NCBI GenBank assembly: GCA_030770535.1
Contig: JASVEC010000059.1
Location: 62,001 to 126,000, forward strand
Length of the DNA stretch: 64,000 bases
Reading direction: 5' to 3'
Source: Batkoa obscura
Lineage: Eukaryota; Entomophthoromycota; Entomophthoromycetes; Entomophthorales; Batkoaceae
Under the pieces are notes generated by a model. That model made no database searches and was not told where the DNA came from. It saw only the letters and a list, made by a program, of their open reading frames with translations. The position numbers and the translations under genes are program-made. Below are positions 22,745 through 35,745 of the stretch, one piece after another (the first letter of the stretch is position 1; every line of letters begins with the position of its first letter).

Positions 22745-23044
22745 ATTTTACTTTATAAAAACAATTTAAAAATAATTTAAAAGAATAATATTTGATATTT
22801 ATATTTATTTATTTTACCACGTAATGATATTTTGTATTAACCAATAAAAAGGGGATTAAAGATACCAAGCCAAGTTGTGTAGGAATATCAATTGGGATAT
22901 CTTCTTAAATACATATATTAATAAAGTAATAACAATCCTATATAAAAACTATCAAAACAATCAAATGAAAAACAATTAAAGCAATTAGTAATATAAGATA
23001 GCTTTATTTATATAATGTCATCTTAAAGCACAGATACTCTTTAA

Positions 23045-24327
23045 CTAATAAGTTTCCTTTAAACGTCGATTCAAATAAACAGCATCAGTTTCTCCAAAAG
23101 TGAAAGGACTAGGACCAATATTACATACAGTCTTTTCATTAATTTCATTCTCCTTATGACCAATAGGAAAGATAGGGAAATCGGATTTAGGATGTAAAAA
23201 ATAAGCCATTGAATAGCTAAAATTAAAATCAAAAAATTCATTAATCCTCATTCTTAAAACAAAAACAAGAGCTTACCGATTAGTATCTAGTTTGCTATTT
23301 TCTGGTAAAACTACTCGATGTTTAGCTGATCTTAATCTACCTTCTGTCCAAATAGATAACAGATCCGCAACATTTACTATAATACTTCCTTTTTTATAAG
23401 GTACATCTAACCACTCATCACTATTTTGGTCCTTTAATACTTGTAATCCACTATTTTCTTCACCAATTTCGCTATCTTCTTGGAATAATAAAGTTAATGT
23501 ACCATAATCTGAATGACTATAGAAGTTGATTATTAATTTATTGATATAAAAAAGGTAGTTCAACTTACCTTCCAGCACGAGTAATTGTATTTCTATCAAT
23601 ATCTTTGGATAATGGTGGGTAATGTAAAATACGCATTATACTACCTGATTTGTCTTCATATTGATGTGCTTTAATAAAGTAATCTTTATCTAAATCTAAA
23701 GATAGAGCTATTTCTCTTAATATAGTTTGACATGTTTGATTACATTTCTATTTTAATATTACTAAAAGTCTGGTTATCAACTAGAATTTATACCTTTGTA
23801 AAAGTGTCTAAAAACGCTTTATTATTTTCAAGCATTTCAGGTAGTGGTTGATCAAATCGATTGAAATTTGGTGGCAAATTGAAGGCTTCTTTATAGTCTA
23901 ATTGGTATTTTTTAGATAGTCTATAATTGAAAAATTTAGACCATAGTTAAAAAATGATAAAGTTAATTACCTCTCTTGTCCAAGTTGACTATAACCTACA
24001 TTTCCAGTGGCACTTCCAGTGATTGGGAATTGTCCTTTTATTTCTTCTTTTTCATTAAAAAACTGTTTCGCCTAAAGTATGTTAAAAAAATCATATAAAT
24101 AAAAATAACCTACAATCTTAAAGAGTTGTTTGATCTCTTCTTCTTCTATTCCATGATTTTGAACATAAAAGAATCCTTTTTCTATTAGTATCATTATATG
24201 GTATGGATTAAAACAAAATACCTAATGTTGATAAAGCCTTAATAATTTCACTTTTTTTATTTTGATAACTCTCATCTTCTTTTATCCCTACCGTCAATAA
24301 ACTATTATTCAAATCTAATACAAGCAT
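23045..24327 (-). CDS. 2-oxoglutarate/Fe(II) dioxygenase, IPNS-like, intact copy
   Basis: Seven exons: 24222-24327, 24114-24175, 23971-24071, 23794-23920, 23569-23747, 23277-23516, 23045-23216; 328 residues. The N-terminal part has the family phrase LGFFYVQNHGI. The core has the iron ligands His193 and Asp195 (SHSDYGTLTLLFQ) and His258 (SAKHRVV), with Arg272/Ser274 (RYS) for the 2OG carboxylate. This is the isopenicillin N synthase/gibberellin oxidase-like superfamily (DIOX_N plus 2OG-FeII_Oxy). These soluble enzymes hydroxylate or desaturate small molecules; the substrate is unknown. For exon 2 the acceptor at 24176-24177 was preferred to one 6 bp earlier because it restores GFFY as in the tandem copy. 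A second, broken copy follows directly upstream. Confidence 0.9.
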
Positions 24328-24532
24328 TTGTTAAAAGAAAAGGCACTTTTAAAAAATTTAAAGAGTGACGTTTTATTTAAATAGTCACATTATTTTCAAC
24401 CCGTCACAATTGTTTCAAAAAAAAGCTTAACAAACTGTACAAATTAAAAATTTCTTATCACTAATTTTTATAGAAAAATAAAACATAAATATTCAGCAAT
24501 TTTACTAAAATTAAATTAATAGTTCAATTTTT

Positions 24533-25801
24533 TTAATAAGTTTCTTTTATACGTCGATTCAAATAGATAGTATCAGTTTCTCCAAATGTAAAAGGACTAG
24601 GACCAATATTACATACAGTCTTTTCATTAATTTCATTCTCCTTATGACCAATAGGAAAGATAGGAAATCTAATTTAGGATGTAAAAAATAAGCCATTGAA
24701 TAGCTAAAATTAAAATCAAAAAATTCATTAATCCTCATTCTTAAAACAAAAACAAGAGCTTACCGATTAGTATCTAGTTTGCTATTTTCTGGTAAAACTA
24801 CTCGATGTTTAGCTGATCTTAATCTACCTTCTGTCCAAATAGATAACAGATCCGCAACATTTACTATAATACTTCCTTTTTTATAAGGTACATCTAACCA
24901 CTCATCACTATTTTGGTCCTTTAATACTTGTAATCCACTATTTTCTTCACCAATTTCGCTATCTTCTTGGAATAATAAAGTTAATGTACCGTAATCTGAA
25001 TGACTATAGAAATTGAATATCAATGTAACATGAGAAAAGGGGCTTGTTATTACCTTCCAGCACGAGTAATTGTATTTCTATCAATATCTTTAGACAATGG
25101 TGGGTAATGTAAAATACGAGTAATAGTATTTGACTTATCTTCATATTGATGTGCTTTAATAAAGTAATCTTTATCTAAATCTAAAGATAGAGCTATTTCT
25201 CTTAATATAGTTTGACATGTTTGATTACATTTCTATTTTAATATTACTAAAAGCCTGGTTATCAACTAGAATTTATACCTTTGTAAAAGTGTCTAAAAAC
25301 GCTTTATTATTTTCAAATATTTCTGGAAGTGGATGTTCAAGTTGTTTAAAGTAGATGGTAAATTAAAGGCTTCTTTATAGTCTAATTGGTATTTTTTAGA
25401 TAATCTAAACTTATTAAGTATATTATTTAAAATTATTAAGACTAATTACCTTTCTTGTCCAAGTCGACTATATCCCTCATTTCCTGTGAAGGGGTACTTG
25501 TTTTTTATCTCTTCTTTTTCATTAAAAAACTGTTTTGCCTAGAATATATTTAATAAAAAAAACTATTATAAAAAAACATATTTACTATTTTAAATAACTG
25601 TTTGATCTCTTTCTCTTCTATTCCATGATTTTGAGCGTAAAAGAAACCTATTTTTCATTATTTTCAATGTATAAGATCAATTGAATTTCTATTACCAAGT
25701 GTTGATAAAGCGTTAATAATTTCGTTTTTTTTATCTTGATAATCTTTCTCTTTTTTAATTCCGTCTGTTGATAAGCTATTATTCAAATCTAATACAAGCA
25801 T
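24533..25801 (-). pseudogene. 2OG/Fe(II) dioxygenase, decaying tandem copy
   Basis: Same seven-exon plan as the intact neighbour, with exon 6 (24760-25023 region) almost identical, iron ligands included. Two single-base losses against the intact copy break the frame: one in exon 4 near 25340, one in exon 7 near 24668. Exon 3 is 12 nt shorter in frame. The start (25801) and most splice signals are kept, so inactivation looks recent. A sequencing error at both places is possible but less likely. The two copies are about 200 bp apart, in direct orientation. Confidence 0.75.
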
Positions 25802-28128
25802 TTTACTGAAAAAAATAATAAGATAATTCAAGGAATGATGTTTATTTTGGTTTCAAATATAATTAAACCAGATTTCAACAAATAATTAATTTGATTTAAA
25901 AAATCTGGATCTTCTTTTGAATCACAATTAGCAAACCCCATTAAAAGCCCTTTGAGTTCATCTTAATATCTTTTATAAGCTCTACTTTGTATAAAATATA
26001 TTTGCCAAAAACAGTATTATGACTACATTGAATTTCTAAATGAGCTGCCGACATGCATTTAATAATAGTATTACCATTATTCTTTAAGATTGATGGTATT
26101 GTTATTGTATATTCATCTTTAAAAATTATATTTTTATAGACATTTAGAATAGAAGTGGCTGTTATTGGAACAAATATCTCTAATAAAGAAGCAGAAAAGG
26201 AAACTCACCAATTAATCATTAAACTCAATAACAGAAGGCGCAAGTAGTTCTACTTTTACAGCATTTATGTTAAAATTATTAGTTTTTGATTTTTTAGAAG
26301 ATGGAATAGCTTGAAATGCTTTAGGATTAAGAGGCTTGCGAAAAATCAAGTTTAAATTTGAATTAGTATTGTTTTTTTAGATGCAGATAAAGAGCATTAA
26401 GAGGATTGTAGCTCAAAAGGAGTATCAAAAGTTGAATCGGAGTTTTTACGTTTGGGGCTTATTGAAGTATTAGTTTGATTATGCTTGTTTTCAGAAGTTT
26501 AACATTGCGCAATATTAGTTGTCCATAGGAGTTCAACTTCTTCACTGAACATAAAAACAACATTTGAAAAAGCAGATAAAGTTGTATAATGCACTGATGT
26601 AATAAGCGCAATAAGGGCCTATGAAGCATCTAAAACAATCATTGATTTATTATAATAAGTAAACTCAAACTTCATAAGTAACTATAGATTTCTTAACTAC
26701 TTTTGTTTTTATAATATGACTAGTGTTGTATATTGGAGCCTGTGAGTTCCAAGCTTCTTCAGCTAATTGAGGGGATTTAAAAGGGATCAAAACCCTTTTT
26801 CTGTTAGGTCTGGCTTGATTGTTCTAATTTTATTGAATGTATAATGATCAATAAACAGCTTAGCTACTTTTTTAACACTAATGCTTGGATGATTTTTAAA
26901 GCTATAAGATATCGAATCTAGTGTGTTATCTTTATACATAAAGGAAGCCTCAGGATTTATAAGAGTGATTAAATCCTCAGACAAAACTTGCTTGGACTCA
27001 TCAAATAAAGGTTAGTCATATTACTGATCCATTTAAAGATGAATTTTCAATGGCACTATTAATATTGAATGGTACTGTCAAAAACAGATAGTTGTATTTA
27101 ATTTTCCTCTATATTGTAATCCGTTTAATTATTTTGATAAAGAAAACAAAGCGTAATGTTAATATCGATGTTAATGATTTAAGCATCTTAAGCTTAGTAT
27201 CTTCAATAAAACCATAAATCAAACTCTACAGTCAGATTTAGTTTTAAATTTATAACTCAAAGACTAATAGATTGTACTTTAGATTTTGAGCAACGTGTAT
27301 ATTAAACTTTTAAGAGTTTTAAAAAAAAGTAGCTAAAAATGGTGGACTCCTATTGAATCAGATTGTTTATAAGTAAAGGAATGATGTGTAGGGTCATTGT
27401 CTAGACAACCAATGCTTAAGATAACAATAATTTTACTCTAATGTAGCGGGTGTTGATCAATTTTACTTCTAATTTAGTATTTTATAATATAGTATAAGTA
27501 AAAGTATTAGATTAAAAATATTAATATCATAATGTACTATATTTAAAATTTTCTTGCATACAAACTAGTAAATGTTTGTGATACATATTTTCCTTTAGCA
27601 TTTTAATTTAAATATAATTTTACATTTAATTAAATTTCAAATTGAATGATGTTTATATATATATATATATAATCAAGATATTAATTCTAATTAGACTTTG
27701 ATTATTTTGGTTGTTTTATATAAACAACATAGAAGCTTTATGCTTCACAATGTTTTTATGTGTATATCATATAAAATTCATTAAAGTAGTTCAGTTTAAT
27801 AACTGAAATTAATAGACTATTTTTGTAAATAAAAATATCAAAGTTTAAGTTATTAATTTCTATTCTATAACTTCAATTATGTAATAAGTCTATCTTTAAT
27901 ATACTGCCTTGATCTATTTGATAAATGCTAATTTATGTCATATATGGTACTAAATTCATTTTATTTAATATTAAACCTTAAGTTGTGTGAAATACCATTG
28001 CTAAATTTTAGTCTAACATTTGAAGGGCCAAACCTGTTTATTAATTTCTTATTGGGTTGGGCATAGGCATTTATAAAATAAGAGCTCAAAATAAAGTCCT
28101 TGGTTTTTTTGTTTCTTTTTAAAAAGCA
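25802..28128. other. gene-poor stretch with an unidentified gene ruin
   Basis: 25860-26990 carries scattered minus-strand coding-like frames (annotated separately). 27000-28120 is AT-rich with a TA repeat near 27653-27671 and no recognisable gene. Confidence 0.5.
25860..26984 (-). pseudogene. degenerate gene of unknown identity
   Basis: The longest open piece (26787-26984) reads in part LINPEASFMYKDNTLDSIS and SISVKKVAKLFIDHYTFNKI, with composition like a folded protein. Further short coding-like pieces follow on the same strand, near 26690-26790 (for example SPQLAEEAWNSQAPIYNTSH) and 26240-26300, in other frames and parted by stops. I recognise no family. It may be a disabled host gene; introns could explain part of the frame changes. 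No terminal repeats were seen around it. Confidence 0.35.
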
Positions 28129-29372
28129 ATGAACACAAAAGATAACATTAAGAGGAAAGAAGGGAAAAAAAGGAAAGAAAATGAAGCCGAAATAGAAAGG
28201 AAGATCTTATTTTGTATTAAAAGGAAGAAGAATGATGCTCAAGAACATAAAATATTAATTAATGGTAGACAGGAGCAAGGATCCAAGAATAAAGTCATTA
28301 AGTTAGTCAAAACGGTTGAAGCTAAGAAAGAAGATGAACTAAATGATTTTGATGAAAAGGAGATCGAGAAACTCGCTCAAGAGCTATCATTTGACAAACA
28401 AACTAGGAAAAAGCAAGTTTCTCCTAAAGACCAAGTCAAGTCCACTAGTCAAACTATCCAATTAGGAAAGAAAAAGAATGAAAAACGCAATAGGGTATAA
28501 ACAAAACTTTCTTTGTTAATAACAATTTTTGATTTATTCTTATAGGAAAACGTGAATCAACAGAGGTATAGTATTATATGTCGCAATAAGGATTTACCAG
28601 AGCTTGGTTCTTCCGATGAAGATTCAGAACAAGAAAGAGAAGAGAAAAAAAAGGGAAAAAACCATAATGTCATCGTTTATGAGCTTATACCAAAGCAAAG
28701 AGAAAAAAAGGGAACTGCTATAGCAGAGCCTCCAAAAGTTTATAGAAAAAATGAGGTACCTGATGCTGCTTCGGAGTTAGAAAATTTGTTTGAAAAGAAG
28801 CTGAGAAGTAAGCCTGTTGGTAATTTACTAAATTTGACATAACACTAATAATTTATAGTTGATAATGAAGAAAGTATCGAAAATGAGGACTCAGAATATG
28901 TTTATGATTATTATGAACTTGACTCTGATTCTGGAGAACGGGCGATAGGCACCTTTCAACCCAAGGCTGCTGTTAATTGGCTCTCATTAGATATCGAAGA
29001 TGAACTTAATGAAAAAGAGTATGAAAATGTAGATTTTGGTATTGAAAGTGAAGATGATTTTACAGATGCAGAAGATTCTAATCAGGAAGATTACTATGCT
29101 AACGATTATCCAGAGGAAGAAGAAGAAGAAGAAGAATATAACTATGAAGCTTATGAATCGGAAAATTCAGAGTTAGGTATGCTTATATTGTTTATTTTTA
29201 TCTTCATTTTTATTTACACAATTTCTTATTAGATTATGATGACTATATCGAGTTTTATCGTCAGCAAGAGCTTGAATTTAAAAAACAAATGGATGGTACT
29301 AATAGGTCAAGTCATTATTATGAAAATGAAGAATACGATAAACAAGATTATGAAGAATATGATATGGACTAA
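28129..29372 (+). CDS. IWR1: Iwr1-like RNA polymerase II nuclear import factor
   Basis: Four exons (28129-28494, 28546-28819, 28859-29176, 29233-29372) give 365 residues. The N-terminal half is Lys/Glu-rich with KILFCIKRKK, the place where Iwr1 proteins have an R-x-K-R-K motif. The C-terminal half has the Iwr1 hallmark: EYVYDYYELDSD, then after a linker FTDAEDSNQEDYYANDYPEE and a long acidic tail. In yeast, Iwr1 binds assembled RNA polymerase II in the cytoplasm and directs it into the nucleus; the human relative is SLC7A6OS. Low complexity makes the borders of conserved parts soft, but the YDYY and NDYPEE signatures are specific. It converges on the Ssh4/Ear1-like gene. Confidence 0.8.
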
Positions 29373-29712
29373 TGCAAAAGCCTAATTGAAATTAGCCAAT
29401 CAAGTCAAGTTAATTTTGGAAATAAAATTTATGATCCCATAATTCATACTTGAAATTGCAGTATAAATTTGATAAATTACATTTAATTGTTTCTTTACTA
29501 TTGTATTCTACTTTTCTGCCTTATAAGTTATATCACTAACCAAATAAGTCTTGTTTTAAGTACGATAGAACAAGTGTAGCAATGAGAAAATGAAAGGGAA
29601 CCAATTTACTTTGGTCAGTTTCTCTTTCATGGTTATTTTGCTCATAAAAAATAAATTAAAAAATAATAAGCTATCAAGTTTTTTATTTACAAATAATAAT
29701 AAAATACTAAAA
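29373..29712. other. intergenic between convergent genes
   Basis: 340 bp holding the 3' ends of the Iwr1-like and Ssh4/Ear1-like transcripts. Nothing else seen. Confidence 0.55.
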
Positions 29713-30547
29713 TTAAGAATATGATGGAGGAGGTTCGCTGATAGAAGCTATAGGAATCAAATTATACTGATATTTGTTAGCGTTAGGATATTTAAATGGT
29801 ATATTCCCGAAATTAAATTGAACAAAACCACCTTTATTACACTTTATTGTTGGGAAAATGGGATTACTTCCAATTGAATAGTTTAGTACACCTATCTCAT
29901 TGCCATTGACTGTTAATGTTATTTGATTTATTGCATTTGGAGAATACAAAAAGCCTATTATATCTCCTACATTTATTGACCCTAAATTTAGCCAATTAAC
30001 TTTATTGCCATATAATATCACTTCATTATTAATACAATCTAAATAGATACTACTAGCTATAAAAATATTAACAAAAATTATTTATAAGTAAGATAAATTT
30101 ATTACCTTTAACCTGATCTAAATCATCGGTCAAAGGACCAAGCCCAATTTTAAGTAAGTCGCATAAGCCCTCTAATTTTAATATTTCAATTTCAAAATAG
30201 CCAGGTTTAGCTATTACATTGAAATAATTTTTGGTTTGAATAGTACTAAGTTGATCAAAATAAAGTTTATTATCCTCATAAGATAATATTCTATCAACTA
30301 AATTGACTGTCACTTCAAAGTTCCAACCTTTAGCTTTCGATTCTGTTCCATTAGATGGATTTATTATTTGGTTTAATAATACTATAGTATTGTTATTATT
30401 TACAGTATCACTTAAAGTATTGTTTAATTCAGTAGCTTGTTGATCTCTACTTTGAGCGTTGCGGCGATTTCTTTTACTAAAGTTGTGAATAAAGAGTATT
30501 GATAATATTATGACTACAATACCAATAAATATAAAAGTAAACATCAT
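29713..30547 (-). CDS. Ssh4/Ear1-like SPRY membrane adaptor with PPxY
   Basis: Two exons, 30106-30547 and 29713-30056; 261 residues. An N-terminal membrane helix (MMFTFIFIGIVVIILSILFI) precedes a basic run (SKRNRRN) and a hydrophilic spacer. Residues about 75-245 form a B30.2/SPRY domain: GYFEIEILKLEG, KIGLGPLTDD, VGDIIGFLYSP, LTVNGNEIGVLNYSIG and FPTIKCNKGGFVQFNFG. The C-terminus SEPPPSYS holds a PPxY motif for WW domains. Yeast Ssh4/Ear1 have the same plan and recruit Rsp5 to endosomal or vacuolar membrane proteins. Yeast members are longer, so this is a compact version. The paralogue at 8416-9216 shares the intron site and phase but has a frame break. Confidence 0.78.
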
Positions 30548-32124
30548 AACAAATAAATAACTTAAATAAGAGTCATCAATTTTGACTGTATTTATATAAT
30601 TTTTTTAAGAATTGATTTAATATTTATGCTAATTTATCCGCTTAGTTATAGACCAAATCTTTCTTTTTAGACTATTTTTAATTTCTATTTTTAAAAATGC
30701 CAAGTTATTTTCAACCTATCATTATCTAAAACCCCCATTTATAATAAAAGCTAAAAAATTAGATTCAGTGTTATTTTATATTAAGTAAGTATTCAATTTA
30801 AGCTATAAGACATTTACTCTGAAATAAACCAAGGGGCTAATAAATATTTAGATACTCTTCCGATGTATATTTTTGTTTATATAGATTGAATAAACATTTT
30901 AAAATACTATTTTAAGCTATATTATCATACTAGTTTTTAATTTCAAATATTTGCTCTTACTTCTGTTTTCATTAGATTTGATTATGTAATAGACTAATGA
31001 TTTAGAGATCAAAGTGTGCTTAAGCACTTTTTAAATTATTCCTTAAAAATATAATTATTCAATCGACAGTAACAAAAACATAGATGATATAATAAAACTA
31101 AGATCTCAATAATATATTTGTTTTTGGTTATTGCTTTTATAGCTAAAGTTTTTAATACGCTTGTTTTGAAGTTGACAGCCAAAAGTACAATTGATCGAAA
31201 ACAAAATAATAAAGTTCACATTGACTAAACAAATACTAGGATAGCCTTGTTAATTATAATTACTACAACAAACAAATTAGGTACAAACCAAAAAGCACTT
31301 AATGAATTGACACTTGAAACGATCTTAACTAAAGCATTTGTTTTTCATAAATCAATTCCCTTTTTTGAGAGCTACATACATAATTTATGACTATAAAACT
31401 TTTTAAAAATTATAAAATCGCGTTAAATGCTTTGTTATCCTATCCTTATCAATATAAATAGGTGTTTCCCAATATTTAATATTTAATTCATAAGTGCCAA
31501 TAATCAATTACACACATTTGTAGCCTAGATTGTTAACTTGAAGTAATACATATTGAGATAAAGTCAGCTCATTAAAATTACTAAATTCCTCTCTGAAAGA
31601 AAATTGTTTTCCTGCCATCATGTCCTTCTCGTAGCTTTTCTTAGAATATTTTATATTTCTGAACTTTTGATTAATAAATTTTCATATTATATGATCACAT
31701 TATATGCTTGCGTGTAGATTCATTCATATGTGAATTTATATATACTAAATATCAAGTTGTTACATATGAACTTAAAACATACTAACATTAGGGGCTGTAT
31801 TTTTGTATTTAATAATTTTACTAACAATTTTTCCGCTCAAATAGTGCTTAAAAGGTAGAAAAAGTAATAAAGCCAAAAAAATATCTCTATTAGGTTATTG
31901 AATATTTTCATATAAATCTATCATTTTATGTTCATACCTAATACATTTCATTTAGATTAATTTTTAATGTAATAACTAATATTTTTGACTGACTCTTTTC
32001 TTGTCAAATCTTTTGCTTTAAATAAACTTGATAGCAGCTAACTATAGCTTATTGTATAATATTTATAATGTATAATATAAATATATTGAAAAATTAATGT
32101 AAAACCTTGATAAAAGAACTTTAT
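30548..32124. other. intergenic with one TIR element
   Basis: About 1.6 kb without a gene. Element copy 9 is at 31790-31889. A faint, unflanked similarity to the element family near 30860-30925 was not accepted. Confidence 0.6.
31790..31889 (-). mobile_element. short TIR element, copy 9
   Basis: Left end AGGGGCTGTATTTTTGT, inner TTTTTCCGCTCAAATAGTGC, right end AAAAAAATATCTCTA. Both ends have drifted; flanks are consistent with TA. Confidence 0.7.
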
Positions 32125-34044
32125 TTACTCATTTTTGAAAGCATAGATATTTATTGCTTTCTCTGGTGTGCTAACCAGAAATAATCTAGATTCAACGTCC
32201 TTTTGGTTTTTCAACTTAAAATTGAAGCTATAGATTAATGATGCAGTAGCTAAATAAAGTTCCATCCAAGCCAAACTAGAATATAAAATTATAATGATTA
32301 ATTTATATAATAAAATAATATGTTACCTTCTGCCTAAGCATGCTCTTGGGCCAATTAAAAAGGGCATAAAGTTTTTATGACTTTGAAACTTGCCATTTTG
32401 ATCAATCCATCGCTCTGGCTTAAATATATTAGGTTCTTCCCAATAATTTGGATTGTTTTGAATATAATTTATATCAATTACGGAAGCAGTCTAAATTATG
32501 AATATTATATTATTCTTGTTACTATAATGTTACTATAATGTTACTATAATCTAAACAATACCTTTTCAGGAATAAAGTAGCCTTCAATCACTTTACCACC
32601 TCTTGGAATAATTCGTGGTAGACCACCAGGTACAACAGGATACATTCTTAAACCTTCATAAATTACAGCACGAAGATAATCACATTCTTCTTTACATTTA
32701 ACAAAATTAATTTGACTTTGATCCTCAAATTCATCTTTTAAGTGATTTTTTAACTTCATACAAATTTGTGGATGTTTTGATAAAAGATAAAAGATCCTAA
32801 AAATAGTTTAATATTAACGTATAATTTATATATATAATACCATGTTAGTGAATTAGATGTTGTATCAGATCCTGCAATCCTATTGAATAAATTAATATTT
32901 TTAGTAATTAGTATTATTATTTTTACAATTGTAAGATTGATTCTTCTACTATTTCTTTTTCACTAAGTTTCTTTCCTGTATCTGGATCAGATGCATTAAG
33001 TAAAGTATTCAAAATAGTAGTTCTATCCGAACTTTTTTTTGCATTTTCAATAGCTTCATATGAAAACTGAAATTTTATTAGTGGTGTTATTATTAGTTAA
33101 TCAGTTATTTACTTTATAAAGTTGAGTTATGCTATTAAACTTATAATATTTTAAAAAGGGAAATATCCCAACCTTGAAAATAATTAATATTAATAATATT
33201 AGTATTATTGAATGACATACCATAAGAGATAAATAGAAGAAGCCTTTGATCCAATCAATAACAGGATGATGTCCATTTTTTAATGTATCAAATGATTTCC
33301 CGAATGCTAAATCACCAATAACATCCTAACAAACATATTAATAACACAAAACACATAGACAATGATGAGATTACAAATGAAAAATAATGAAAATAAAGCC
33401 CTAGATCAAAATCTTTGTTATTTGAGCTCATCTCTCCTACTTTTGTAACTAAATTGCTAACATTTTCTTTTACTAAATACTCTACTTCCAGTATTGATTT
33501 ATCTGAAAAACTTGATGCAAGGATTTTTTTCTAATATAATTTTAGCGGTTAATTAATACTCATCTATGAATAATTACTCTTTCACGGTGAAACTCCTTTT
33601 TTCTATATAAACTTAGTTAAACTATTAAACTAGTAGTAATTTATATTTACCTAGTACTAAGTATTGTTTCACCAGCAATATGGAGGCCATTATAAAAAGC
33701 TGATTTTGAATAAGTATAAGTTGAGTATACTTCTTTTGCTGCTTCATCAGATGCAATTGATATAACATTCCAACCTAATAAAATTCAGTTGCAATAAGTT
33801 ACCAATAAAATATTGAATTACTTATTCGAACAACGTTTCCATATTTTTGGTGCAATTTTTTTGAATACAAATGATAGGTACCAGCAAAGGTATAAACTCT
33901 ATAGCACATTGGGAATATCAAGTGTACCAACGGGCCTGGGACTTTCCTTAATGGACTAAAGAAGATATTATATATTAGGTTATAGACCCAATACGATAAT
34001 AAAACGATTATAACATAGCATAATATTAATGTAAAAGTAATCAT
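32125..34044 (-). CDS. cytochrome P450, minus-strand copy C
   Basis: Eleven exons with the same lengths as copies A and B: 33822-34044, 33651-33774, 33578-33602, 33375-33530, 33221-33325, 33113-33172, 32927-33066, 32841-32879, 32562-32796, 32327-32490, 32125-32275; 473 residues. It has the N-terminal anchor, VPGPL hinge, AGSDTTS, EGLRMYP, FKPERW and the heme loop GPRACLGRR. Exon 9 and the exon 10-intron 10 block are nearly identical to those of copies A and B although the gene lies about 17 kb away on the other strand. Exons 1-7 are more diverged. Substrate unknown. Confidence 0.92.
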
Positions 34045-34081
34045 TTTAATTCTTTAATACTTTTTACTAAAAATGTCTTTA

Positions 34082-34122
34082 ATTTATACTATAAATCTCG
34101 GATACGGATTAAAAATCTCCAT
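34082..34122 (-). promoter_or_regulatory. shared P450 promoter element and TATA box
   Basis: Read on the minus strand: ATGGAGATTTTTAATCC (34122-34106), then TATAAATT (34089-34082), 37 bp before the ATG of copy C. Same order as at the other intact P450 genes. Confidence 0.6.
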
Positions 34123-34760
34123 GGTATATTTTTTAGAACATATACATCCTTTTCTTTGATAATCACGCTTTCAAGTTAAAGTTTCAATTACTTTTATTTC
34201 TTATTTAATGGTAAAGGGAATAAAGAATTAAAGCTGAATTACATACATGGATACTTGATTGTATTTTTTTATATATTATTTAATCTACTAAATAGTAACA
34301 ACTATAGGAAATAAGCCCAAAATTCAAGCTAAGGGCTACTTATACCTCTAGTGTATTTGAACTTGAAAATTTTTAAGTAGAATTTTAATATCAAAGCTTA
34401 CAAATGTAGGAAAAAAGCATTTATCAATACTTTCATTCTAATTCATAATGCGGGAATTTTTACCCAGAAATGTTTTAAAAGTACGGGAACTGTATTAAAT
34501 AAAATATGCCGATACTCATCTTTATAGACAAATTATTGTAAAGTTCCTGAATTTCAGCATAAGTGCATTCAGCTGAGATAATCAATTTTAAAGATGGGGT
34601 AGTTCAAATTTAGCTCTTTTTGAAAAGTTTCATTGATTACGTTTGGTCTTAAAATTGACTAATTTGCGTCATTATTAGTTTTTCATAAAAAATAAAACAT
34701 TTAAGTAGTATGCCTTTTGAGATAACTAAAAAATAAAAGTCAGAATATTAGTTAGCTATA

Positions 34761-34854
34761 TGAGAATGTTTTTGGTTTCATCGCTTTTTCTATTTTTTAA
34801 GCATTGAGTAGAGTAATCGTTAGTGAAATTCCTAAATAAAAAAATAAATCCCCA
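34761..34854 (+). mobile_element. short TIR element, copy 10
   Basis: Starts TGAGAATGTTTTTGG and ends AAAAATAAATCCCCA; TA on both sides. About 94 bp; the CGCT/AGCG core has been lost. Confidence 0.72.
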
Positions 34855-35745
34855 TATGTTATATTATTTTCTTTAATAATAAGTGGTTTCTATAATATCA
34901 ACTTTCCTTGAAAATAGCAAGGGTTTCAATAATAAAAATTAATGGAAAAAAATAGCGCCTTCAGAATGCTATCAAGATATGGAGTTTACTGTTGTTATTA
35001 CAAGTGTTATTTTAGCAGCCATAAGGAATCCCAAAGAGCACGCAAGGCGCTAACCACGGTATAGAACTGAAACTATGATACGTAAGATATAAGGCTATTC
35101 TCTATGAGAAAGGTAAAGTGACTTCACTCTAAAGGTCACACTCAAGTTGTCAAGGAATTATAATTAAGTGCTTTTTTGGCCTTTAGGCTTTTAAATATGA
35201 AGGCTCCTTGACAGTTATTTAATGCTTGAATGATTCGCCTTGCTTGATTTTTGTTCGTTTTTTATACGAATAAACCCAATCCTATCCTTTTCTCATAAAC
35301 ATGTATATGAAAAAATTAACGCTAATGGAACTCATCTTCCTTCATCATTCTTTGTTCACTTCGAAATTATTTTTATATTACTTATAGTAACTATTGGGAG
35401 ATTAAAGAACTATTTAGTCAATTTTTTGATGTATGGGTTAATTCAAACCCTAGGCTCAACTTTTTCCCGATTTTGATTTATTGTAAAAATAATGAACCAT
35501 AAATGAGTTGAACTAATAAATTTTCCAAAAAAGGCAAATTAACCATGAATATAAAAATAAGGGCTATATATAGAGATGAAATACTTAAAAATAACTAAAC
35601 TACAGAGTATCTAAAATAAGATAATTAGTTTCAAAATATGATGACATAATTAAAAAATGAAAACTGGTAGCATAACTAATACACTTCGTAATCTATTTTA
35701 CAAAATTGGCACAATTGTATTTTGTTTTTTAACTTAATTAGTTTA

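Noticed and set aside
30860-30925. Possible worn copy of the short TIR element
   Set aside because: Only GATGTATATTTTTGTTTA resembles one end; no second terminus or TA flank could be placed.
35020-35075. tRNA-like A-box on the minus strand (CCGTGGTTAGCGCC)
   Set aside because: No T-loop, anticodon stem or acceptor pairing follows at the right distance, so no cloverleaf can be drawn.
35240-35476. Plus-strand open frame of 78 codons
   Set aside because: No start context, splice partners or domain; composition resembles the surrounding spacer.
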